From assembly GCA_003170275.1 (NCBI GenBank), contig PNAM01000017.1, positions 124,001 to 188,000 of the forward strand: DNA of 64,000 nt, written 5' to 3'. The translations under genes were made by a program, and so were the position numbers. Below, piece by piece: positions 50,567-57,297 of this stretch. This DNA is from Myxococcales bacterium. Its GTDB lineage: Bacteria > Myxococcota_A > Polyangia > Palsa-1104. The notes beneath the pieces are model-generated. The model was not told the origin of the DNA, searched no databases, and was given only the letters and a program-made list of their open reading frames with translations. Position 1 is the stretch's first letter; each line of letters opens with the position of its first letter.

Positions 50567-51047
50567 ACCAGATCAGCTTGTGTCGAAAGCCCGGGTAGCT
50601 GGCGTTGAGCCCGCTTGGGTTGGGCAGCACGAACACCCGCGCAGCGCCGAAGGTCTCCGGCTTGTCGCCGGCGGCGCCCGTTCCTGACGGGAAGAGCTGC
50701 CGGTAGATGCTGATCCCGACCAGCGCCACCACCTTCGGTTGGTAGCGCCGCACCTTCTTCTCGAGAGCGCGCGCGCCGGCCGCAAGCTCGGCGCGAGTGA
50801 GCTCGTCGGCCGCGCGGCTGGCTCGCGGACACACATTCGTCAGGCCGAGGTCGAACTCGAGCAGGCGCCGATCTTCCGTCGGTGGCAGCAGCCCCGGCGT
50901 GAGCCCGGCGGCGTGTAGCAGGCGCCAGAACGGATTGCCGGGGCCGCCGAAATGATGGCCGATCTCGGCCGAGCGCAGGCCCGGGTTGATGCCGACGAAC
51001 AGGACGCGCAGCCGCGGGGCGAGGATGTCCGGGAGCGGGCCTTTCAG
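50538..51047 (-). CDS. mug: G/U mismatch-specific DNA glycosylase, apparent CTG start
   Basis: Mug-type glycosylase that removes uracil or thymine from mismatches in base excision repair. The ORF track gives only 50538-50834, a fragment. In the same frame the sequence continues upstream with the family's core: LRVLFVGINPGLRSAEIGHHF and NPFWRLLHAAGLTP. The closing NPSGLNASY is also present. No ATG, GTG or TTG exists in the frame before this core. The upstream CTG at 51047 is part of a CTGA overlap with the kinase stop and has GAGGA nine bases before it, so CTG is the likely start (169 residues). Coupled to the kinase gene. Confidence 0.88.
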   Translation of the reverse strand: MKGPLPDILAPRLRVLFVGINPGLRSAEIGHHFGGPGNPFWRLLHAAGLTPGLLPPTEDRRLLEFDLGLTNVCPRASRAADELTRAELAAGARALEKKVRRYQPKVVALVGISIYRQLFPSGTGAAGDKPETFGAARVFVLPNPSGLNASYPGFRHKLIWFTKLAAFAA

Positions 51048-52621
51048 GTGCCGTCGTCCTCGGCCGGCGGCGGCGACGGCAGGTGCGGCAGCGGACGATC
51101 CGATGGCGCCGGCGACGGCTTGGCGGCCGGCTTGTGCGGCTTCGGCGCCGGCTTGTGCGCGACGGGCCTCGGCTTGGCGACCGGCTTCGGCGCCACCACC
51201 GCCGGCTTGGGCGGCTCCGGCGCGGGCAGCTCGGTCACCGTCGGTGAGGGCTTGTGCGGCTCGACAGGCTTGGGCACCTCGACCACCGTCGGCGCCGGCA
51301 CGACCGCCGGCTCCTTCGGCTCCTTCGGCGACCCTGGCGCAGCCGCGGGCGACGTCACCACCGGTGGCGCTGCGGCCGCAGGCTCGCCCGGCATGTGGCC
51401 ACGCAGGTACCAGAAGCCGACCGCCACCGCGACGATCAGGAAGAACACCACGTACTTCATTCCCCCGCCGCCGCCGCCCAGGTTGCGGCGCACGTCGTCG
51501 TACGCCTGCATGTGTGACGTCGACAGATCGCCGCGCATCACCGGATCCGGCGCGCCCGAGCTGGGACCCTCGCCGCCGGGACGCCCGCCCCCGGACATAT
51601 GCATCGGCACTGTCGGATCGGTCGCGCCGCCGGACAGCGGCAGGTCCGCCTCGCAGGTCAGGTCGCGCCGCCCGGGGAACAGCTCGTCGAGGTACGCGCC
51701 GACGTCGTGCGAGGTGCAGCGAATGCCGCTGGTCATCAGGAACTCGTCGATGGCCATCTGCAGATCGCGCCCGGTGGCGTAGCGATCTTCCTTCCGCTTG
51801 GCCAGCGCCTTCTTGACCACCGCGTCGAGCGGCGGCGGATAGTGCCCGACGACCAGCTCGGGCGGCTGCGGCTCATCGTGCAGGATCTTGAGCGAGAGCT
51901 CCGCCGGGTTGGTGCCGATGAACGGCTTCTGTCCGACGGTGAGCTCGTACAACATGGTGCCCACCGAGAACAGATCCGAGCGTGCATCGATCGCCTCGCC
52001 CTGCACCTGCTCGGGGCTCATGTACGGGATCTTGCCCTTGATGACGCCCACCTCGGTGCGGCCGCCCCGGGCCACCGCCTTGGCGATCCCGAAGTCGCAG
52101 ATCTTGGCCACGCCGTCGAACGATACGATCACGTTCGACGGGGTCACGTCGCGATGCACGATCCCAAGCGGATGGCCGCGCCCGTCGGTGGCGCGGTGCG
52201 CGGCGTCGAGGCCCTCGGCCACGCTCGAGCACAGGCGCAGCGCCACCGCCAGCGGGACGCGCCCGTTGCGCGCATGCTCCGCCTCGAGGATCTGCTGCAC
52301 GTCGACGCCGTGCACGTGCTCCATGGCGATGAAGTGGTCCTGCGGCCCCACCTCGCCGAGCTCGAAGATCTGCACGATGTTGGGATGACTAAGGCGCGCC
52401 GCGATGCGCGCTTCGTCGAGGAACATCTGCACGAACTGCTGGTCGGCGGCGAGCGACGGCAGGATGCGCTTGATCACGCACTCCTTCTCGAAGCCGGCCG
52501 GCCCGCTCTGCTTGGCCAGGTACACCTCGGCCATGCCGCCCACGGCGAGCTGCTTCAGGAGCAGGTATCGCCCGAACGGACGCGGAAACCGCAAGGCGTC
52601 TTGCATCGTCAATTGAGACAT
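51044..52621 (-). CDS. Membrane-anchored Ser/Thr protein kinase
   Basis: Hanks-type kinase of 525 residues. Kinase domain at about residues 15-285 with AVGGMAEVY, VIKRIL, HRDVTPSN, ICDFGIAK and PYMSPEQ. One membrane segment (YVVFFLIVAVAVGFWYL) follows near residue 400. The C-terminal 110 residues are extremely rich in Pro, Ala and Lys, which may reach through the cell wall. Catalytic residues are intact. ATG 52621 chosen; the track's TTG is five codons upstream. It is translationally coupled to mug, a DNA repair gene. Confidence 0.92.
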   Translation of the reverse strand: MSQLTMQDALRFPRPFGRYLLLKQLAVGGMAEVYLAKQSGPAGFEKECVIKRILPSLAADQQFVQMFLDEARIAARLSHPNIVQIFELGEVGPQDHFIAMEHVHGVDVQQILEAEHARNGRVPLAVALRLCSSVAEGLDAAHRATDGRGHPLGIVHRDVTPSNVIVSFDGVAKICDFGIAKAVARGGRTEVGVIKGKIPYMSPEQVQGEAIDARSDLFSVGTMLYELTVGQKPFIGTNPAELSLKILHDEPQPPELVVGHYPPPLDAVVKKALAKRKEDRYATGRDLQMAIDEFLMTSGIRCTSHDVGAYLDELFPGRRDLTCEADLPLSGGATDPTVPMHMSGGGRPGGEGPSSGAPDPVMRGDLSTSHMQAYDDVRRNLGGGGGGMKYVVFFLIVAVAVGFWYLRGHMPGEPAAAAPPVVTSPAAAPGSPKEPKEPAVVPAPTVVEVPKPVEPHKPSPTVTELPAPEPPKPAVVAPKPVAKPRPVAHKPAPKPHKPAAKPSPAPSDRPLPHLPSPPPAEDDGT

Positions 52622-52630
52622 CACTCGACC

Positions 52631-52660
52631 TTGCAAAGTCTAATCCCCGAACGGTACCGT
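52631..52660 (+). promoter_or_regulatory. Candidate promoter of the acyl-CoA dehydrogenase-tmk operon
   Basis: TTGCAA, an 18-base spacer and TACCGT, in the divergent region between the kinase and the dehydrogenase. The -10 box is identical to the one proposed at 19170. The leader would be about 25 bases. Confidence 0.3.
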
Positions 52661-52692
52661 CTCAACTTCCATTCCGAGATATTTTGGTGCCC

Positions 52693-53847
52693 ATGGATTT
52701 GACCCTCACAGCCGTGCAGCGGGACCTGATCGAAGCGGTGCGCAAGTTCGTCGACCGCGAGGTACGACCTGCGGCGCGAGCGCTCGAGCACGCCGACGCG
52801 TATCCGACGCAGCTGGTGTCGCGCATGCGCGAGCTGGGGCTGTTCGGCATGGGCGTTCCCGTCGAGCACGGCGGGCTCGGGCTCGATTACGTCACCTACG
52901 CGCACGTGTTCGAGGAGCTCTCGCGCGGCTGGATGAGCCTGGCCGGCGTGCTCGGCACGCACGGGATCGTCTGCTACCTGGTGCGCACTTTCGGCACGGC
53001 CGGGCAGCAAGCCGCGCTCCTGCCGCGCCTGGCGTCGGCCGAGCTGCGCGGCGGTCTGGCGCTCACCGAGCCAGAAGGCGGCAGCGACGTGGCCAACCTG
53101 CGCACCAGCGCCCGCCTCGACGGCGCCGACTGGGTGCTGAGCGGCTCGAAGCAGTTCATCACCAACACCCACGAAGGCAACCTGTTCGCCACCGTCGCGC
53201 GCACCGGTGGCGCGGGCGCGAGCGGGCTGTCGACGTTTCTCGTCGAGAAGACGGCCGATCGGGCGACCACGCTGCACGAGGGCGCGCCGCTGAAGAAGCT
53301 CGGCTACAAGGGCGTCAAGACCAGCGCGCTCACCTTCGACGCCTGCCGCGTCCCGGCGGCGAGCCTGCTCGGCGGTGAGCCGGGCAAGGGCTTTCAGCAG
53401 GTGATGAGCGGGCTCGAGGTCGGACGGATCAACGTGGCGGCGCGCGCGGTCGGCGTGGCGCGCGCCGCGCTCGAGGACTCGCTGGCCTACGCCGAGGAGC
53501 GGGTGACCTTCGGCAAGCCGATCATCGAGCACCAGGCTGTAGCGCACAAGCTGGCCGACATGGCCACCGACATCGAAGCCGCGCGCTGGTTGTACGTGGC
53601 CGCCGCGGCGAAGAAGGACGCCGGCGAGCGCTGCGATTTGGAGGCCTCGATGGCCAAGCTGTTCGCCTCGACCATGTGCACGCGCGCCACGCTCGAGGGC
53701 ATCCAGATCCACGGCGGCTACGGCTACACCGACGAGTACGACGTGGAGCGCTACTACCGCGACGCGCCGCTGTTCACCGTCGGTGAGGGCTCGAACGAGA
53801 TCTTGCGCACGGTGATCGCCAAGGGGCTACGCCGGAGGGCGAAATGA
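52693..53847 (+). CDS. Acyl-CoA dehydrogenase
   Basis: Flavin-dependent acyl-CoA dehydrogenase of 384 residues, the normal short/medium-chain length. Motifs GGLALTEPEGGSDVANLRT and KQFITNT for FAD and substrate are present. The catalytic Glu is in LFTVGEGSNEILR. The sequence has no obvious long-chain C-terminal extension. It starts at ATG 52693, three codons after the track's TTG, and overlaps tmk by four bases (ATGA). Chain-length specificity cannot be told from sequence. Confidence 0.92.
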   Translation: MDLTLTAVQRDLIEAVRKFVDREVRPAARALEHADAYPTQLVSRMRELGLFGMGVPVEHGGLGLDYVTYAHVFEELSRGWMSLAGVLGTHGIVCYLVRTFGTAGQQAALLPRLASAELRGGLALTEPEGGSDVANLRTSARLDGADWVLSGSKQFITNTHEGNLFATVARTGGAGASGLSTFLVEKTADRATTLHEGAPLKKLGYKGVKTSALTFDACRVPAASLLGGEPGKGFQQVMSGLEVGRINVAARAVGVARAALEDSLAYAEERVTFGKPIIEHQAVAHKLADMATDIEAARWLYVAAAAKKDAGERCDLEASMAKLFASTMCTRATLEGIQIHGGYGYTDEYDVERYYRDAPLFTVGEGSNEILRTVIAKGLRRRAK

Positions 53848-54458
53848 CGGGAAAGCTGATCGTTCTCGAGGGGATCGACGGCTCGGGCACCACCACGCAG
53901 GCGGCGCGGCTGGGCGCGCATTTCTCCGCGTACGTCACGCGCGAGCCTTCGCACGGGCCGATCGGGATGCTGATCCGGCAGCTGCTCGCGATCGAGGTTC
54001 AGCACGTCGATCAAACCGCGATGGCGCTGCTGTTCGCCGCCGACCGCATGGATCACTTGCGACGCGAGATCGAGCCGAAGCTGGCGGCGGGCATTAATGT
54101 GATCAGCGATCGCTACGTAATCTCGTCGTGCGTGTACCAGGCGCGCTTCATCGCGCCCGAGTTCGTGTGGCACGTCAATGCCTCGGCGCGCGCGGCCGAT
54201 CTCACGCTGCTGCTCGCGGTGCCACCCGAGGTCGCGGCGACGCGGCGGGCGACCCGCGGCGGACCGACGGAGATGTACGACGACCTGCAGCTTCAAACCG
54301 CCTTCGCAAATCAGTACGCGAGCCTCGAAGCGGACATCGTTCAGCGCGAGCACGTGGTCTCCATCGACGGCACGCGCTCGCAGGACCAGGTGTTCGCTTC
54401 GCTCGTCGAGGCGGTCAAAACTTGCATCGATCCGACGCGCGGATCATCCTCAACCTGA
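53844..54458 (+). CDS. tmk: Thymidylate kinase with altered P-loop
   Basis: Phosphorylates dTMP to dTDP. The 204-residue product has EGIDGSGTTTQ where the family has GxxGxGKxT. The P-loop Lys is therefore Thr (ACC codon confirmed). The rest is normal: EPSHGPIG, DRYVISSCVYQ and the LID-type Arg-rich segment ATRRATRGG. The K-to-T change may be a lineage variant with another residue taking over phosphate binding, or may lower activity. It overlaps the upstream dehydrogenase (ATGA) and the downstream PDZ gene (TGATG). Confidence 0.87.
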   Translation: MTGKLIVLEGIDGSGTTTQAARLGAHFSAYVTREPSHGPIGMLIRQLLAIEVQHVDQTAMALLFAADRMDHLRREIEPKLAAGINVISDRYVISSCVYQARFIAPEFVWHVNASARAADLTLLLAVPPEVAATRRATRGGPTEMYDDLQLQTAFANQYASLEADIVQREHVVSIDGTRSQDQVFASLVEAVKTCIDPTRGSSST

Positions 54459-54955
54459 TGCGTACCATCATTGCGAGCCTGCTCCTGGCCGGTTGCGCGA
54501 CCATCTCCGACCGGCCCGACCCGAACAAGCCGCTGCTCGACGAGCACGAAGCGAAGGCCGAGAGCGCACCGACGGCGATCACGCCCGTCGCTCCGGCGAA
54601 ATCGACCGGGCTCGCCTCGGCGAAGCTGCCCGCCGGCACGATCGCGCGCAGCGACCTCGAGCTGTTCCTCAACGGCTCGCCCGGCTCGTTCCTGCAGCAC
54701 GTCGACTCCGAGCCGAAGTTCCACGGCGGGCGCTTTCACGGCTGGAGGGTCACCGCCTTCTTCCCCGGCGACACGCGCTTCTCCGCGGTCGACGTGCGCG
54801 CCGGCGACGTGGTCCTGCGCGTCAACGGCAACTCGATCGAGCGGCCCGAGCAGCTGATGCAGGTGTGGCAGGACCTGCGCACCTCCAAGGAGCTGGTGGT
54901 CGACCTCGAGCGCGAAGGCGCCCCGCGCACGCTGCGCTGGAGCATCGCGCCGTAA
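54458..54955 (+). CDS. Secreted PDZ-domain lipoprotein, GspC-like
   Basis: A 165-residue lipoprotein with the lipobox LLAGC near residue 13. After a Pro/Ala-rich linker, a single PDZ-like domain occupies about residues 65-165, with PGSFLQHV and SAVDVRAGDVVLRVNGNSIERPEQLMQVW. The domain resembles the PDZ region of type II secretion protein GspC, but no other secretion gene is nearby, so only the fold is assigned. ATG overlaps the tmk stop by one base. Confidence 0.8.
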   Translation: MRTIIASLLLAGCATISDRPDPNKPLLDEHEAKAESAPTAITPVAPAKSTGLASAKLPAGTIARSDLELFLNGSPGSFLQHVDSEPKFHGGRFHGWRVTAFFPGDTRFSAVDVRAGDVVLRVNGNSIERPEQLMQVWQDLRTSKELVVDLEREGAPRTLRWSIAP

Positions 54956-54972
54956 TCAGCTAAAATCGGGGG

Positions 54973-55314
54973 ATGATCCCCTATGAAGACCTGTGCGCCG
55001 CGCTCGACGCGTTCGCCGGTCGCACCCACGTCCCCCCTCCCGCGCGACACTCCGACGAGGACACGATGCACGGCCGGTCGGCGCACGCGCCGTCGCACTA
55101 CGATCCGCCCACCTCGGACGTCGAGCTGCCCGAGGCGCCCATCGAGGGAATTCACTCGCGCGGCCACGGCGAGGACGGCGAAGAGGCCACGCACGTCGGC
55201 GATCTGCACGGCAACGCCTACGAGGCGCCGGCGCCGCTGGAGCCGGTGTTCGACGACAAGTCCAACGAGCTCGACATCGGAGACGTGCTCTCCGATGAAG
55301 ACGCTTCCAAATAG
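54973..55314 (+). CDS. Small acidic protein of unknown function
   Basis: A 113-residue, strongly acidic, Pro- and His-rich protein, probably disordered, with no recognised domain. ATG is preceded six bases upstream by TAAAAT, a near-consensus -10 hexamer, and by a G-run. It could be leaderless, or the G-run could act as ribosome-binding site. Coding potential is supported only by length and codon bias. Confidence 0.55.
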   Translation: MIPYEDLCAALDAFAGRTHVPPPARHSDEDTMHGRSAHAPSHYDPPTSDVELPEAPIEGIHSRGHGEDGEEATHVGDLHGNAYEAPAPLEPVFDDKSNELDIGDVLSDEDASK

Positions 55315-55340
55315 CCGGCGTTCCCGCTACACAGCTCCCG

Positions 55341-56294
55341 ATGATCTCCGATAGCGCTGCGCGGCCACCCGGGCCGGCGGAAGTGGTCGTGCGGGTGGCG
55401 GGTGTGGCGCTCGGGTGCGAGCCTGCCGCCGAGATCGCCGGCGTGGTCGAGTCCGCCGGCGACGCGGCCGGCGAGTGGCTCGCGCGCCGCGTGGTGGTCC
55501 CGCGCGTGCTGCCGTGCGGCGAGTGCGATCGCTGCCGTCGCGGTCGCGCCGCCACCTGTCTGCAGCGCGCAGAGCGGCACGGGCTGGCGACCTACGAGAC
55601 GGTCGCGGCGCGGCCGCTGTGCTCGGTCGAGCCGCCGCTGTGGCCGGCCGGGATCGAGCTGTGGCAGCTCGCCGCGCTGCCCGACGCCGCGGCCACGCCG
55701 TATGGCGGGCTGGTGCGCGCGGGCCTCGCACCCGGCGAGCTGCTGGTGGTGTTGGGCGGCGGCGTGCGCGGCGCCTTCGCCGTCGCGATCGCACGGGCGC
55801 TCGGCGCGCACCCGGTGCTGGTCGACTCGCACGCGCCCTCCTGCGAACGCGCGCTCTCGCTCGGCGCCCGCTTCGTCGTCGATGCCGACCGCTCACCTGG
55901 TGACGCGCGCGCGGAGATCGAGCGCCAGGCCGCGGCGCTGGGCGTTGCCACCCACTGCTACAAGTTGATCGAAACCACTGCCACCCCGGCCGGCCGGCAT
56001 CGCGCTGCGGCCATGCTGCCCGACGGCGGCACCGCGGTGCTCCTCGACGGCGGCGACGACCTCTTGCACCCGCTGCCGGCGATGCCGTGGGAGAGCCTCG
56101 CGCGCTCAGAGGCGCAGCTCATCGGCGCGTCCGCGTGCCACCCGGATCTGTTCCCCGAGCTGTGCGCGCTGGTCGTGCGCGGCGAGCTGCCGATCGCGCG
56201 CCTGGTCACTCGGGTGTCACCTGCCGACGCTGCCGAGGCGCTCGCCTTGCGCCGTCAGGGACGCCTGCTGGAGCTCCCGATCATCGTCCCGTAG
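55341..56294 (+). CDS. Zinc-type alcohol-dehydrogenase-like protein lacking the catalytic zinc segment
   Basis: A 317-residue medium-chain dehydrogenase-like protein. The structural zinc lobe is intact (CGECDRCRRGRAATC), and the Rossmann region reads VVLGGGVRGAFAVAIARALGA. The N-terminal segment that normally carries the catalytic-zinc Cys and the GHE histidine is missing. The sequence passes from VVVRVAGVALGC to AAEIAGVVE with roughly 25-30 residues fewer than usual. Zinc-dependent oxidoreduction is therefore doubtful. It could bind NAD(P) without the usual chemistry. No operon partner is obvious. Confidence 0.75.
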   Translation: MISDSAARPPGPAEVVVRVAGVALGCEPAAEIAGVVESAGDAAGEWLARRVVVPRVLPCGECDRCRRGRAATCLQRAERHGLATYETVAARPLCSVEPPLWPAGIELWQLAALPDAAATPYGGLVRAGLAPGELLVVLGGGVRGAFAVAIARALGAHPVLVDSHAPSCERALSLGARFVVDADRSPGDARAEIERQAAALGVATHCYKLIETTATPAGRHRAAAMLPDGGTAVLLDGGDDLLHPLPAMPWESLARSEAQLIGASACHPDLFPELCALVVRGELPIARLVTRVSPADAAEALALRRQGRLLELPIIVP

Positions 56295-56310
56295 GACCCC
56301 GTGAACGCGT

Positions 56311-56339
56311 TGACAGCCCTGGAGCGCGTGGGCATACTC
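56311..56339 (+). promoter_or_regulatory. Putative promoter of the KOW-motif gene
   Basis: Consensus TTGACA, 17 bases and CATACT, in the gap after the dehydrogenase-like gene. The transcript would start near 56346, giving a short leader with the GGAGGG ribosome-binding site. Confidence 0.4.
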
Positions 56340-56361
56340 ACCGCCCTCGGAGGGCCAGCTC

Positions 56362-57294
56362 ATGTTTGCCGGTTTCGCGCTCGCCGATTTCGAGGCGTAC
56401 GCGTCCAAGAAGTGGAAGTCCAACGTCTTCAACCGCGAGCGCCTCGAGGTGAAGCAGAAGCTGGTCGCGCTCGGTCGCGAGCTGCAAGGCGCGCTCTCTG
56501 CGGCCGACGGATCGCCGCTCGCGGTCGACGCTTCCGTCGAGCATCCCGCGCTCTGGAACCACAAGCAGGTCGACGCGCAGCACCTGTTCTTTTCGCGCAA
56601 CGAAGGCGCCCGCAAGGAGCTCGACGCGATCATCGACCGCCAGAAGTCGCTGGCCTCGATGATCGACGACCCCACCCCGCTGCGTAACCACGTCCTCCTC
56701 GCGGTCTCGATCAGCTACGAGTCGCTCGAGTTCTCGGTCAAGCTGCACCCCGACGCGAAGGTCGATCGACAGAACCTCGAGCGCAAGTGCGAGGATCACT
56801 TCGAGCGCGAGAAGCTGATGCACCTGCTCCACTCGCTCGACCCGTCGTTTCGCATCGGCATCACGCCGTCGCTGACGCCGGTGGGCGAGCTCGACGAGGC
56901 CAAGTTGGCGACCATCGTCGGCGCGGGCAGCGTGCCGCTGCAGCTGTTCTACATCGGCCGCGCGCTCGGCCGCGACGAGACGCTCGCCGCCGGCCCCGAC
57001 GTGCTCGAGACTGCGCGCGCCTCACTCGCGTCGCTGCTGCAGATCTATCGCTTCATCGCCTGGTCGCGCGACAACGACTTCGTCTCCATGCGCGAAGCGC
57101 TGCAGAAGGAGAAGCAGGCCAAGCGGCAGAAGGGCCTCGCGAAGAACGACAACGTGCGGATCGTCCGCGGCATGTTCGCCGGCAAGAGCGGCGTGGTCAT
57201 GGAGATCGACGCCAAGGGCGCCGGCACGTCGATCCGGGTGCTGGTCGGGAAGCTGGCGGTCAAGGTCGACGTCGAAGACGTCCTGAAGAGCTGA
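56362..57294 (+). CDS. Hypothetical protein with C-terminal KOW motif
   Basis: A 310-residue protein. The C-terminal region (KNDNVRIVRGMFAGKSGVVMEIDAKG to VKVDVEDVL) is a KOW-like module, as found in NusG and some ribosomal proteins, which often binds RNA or a protein partner. The N-terminal 230 residues are mixed alpha/beta and unassigned; the start MFAGFALADFEAYASKKW is distinctive. Strong GGAGGG upstream of the ATG. It ends three bases from the convergent kinase gene. A role in RNA or translation is a guess from the KOW motif. Confidence 0.72.
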   Translation: MFAGFALADFEAYASKKWKSNVFNRERLEVKQKLVALGRELQGALSAADGSPLAVDASVEHPALWNHKQVDAQHLFFSRNEGARKELDAIIDRQKSLASMIDDPTPLRNHVLLAVSISYESLEFSVKLHPDAKVDRQNLERKCEDHFEREKLMHLLHSLDPSFRIGITPSLTPVGELDEAKLATIVGAGSVPLQLFYIGRALGRDETLAAGPDVLETARASLASLLQIYRFIAWSRDNDFVSMREALQKEKQAKRQKGLAKNDNVRIVRGMFAGKSGVVMEIDAKGAGTSIRVLVGKLAVKVDVEDVLKS

Positions 57295-57297
57295 CCG

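Noticed and set aside
50538-50834. Truncated mug as a pseudogene
   Set aside because: The upstream frame encodes the full GINPG core and is open to the kinase stop; only the start codon is unusual.
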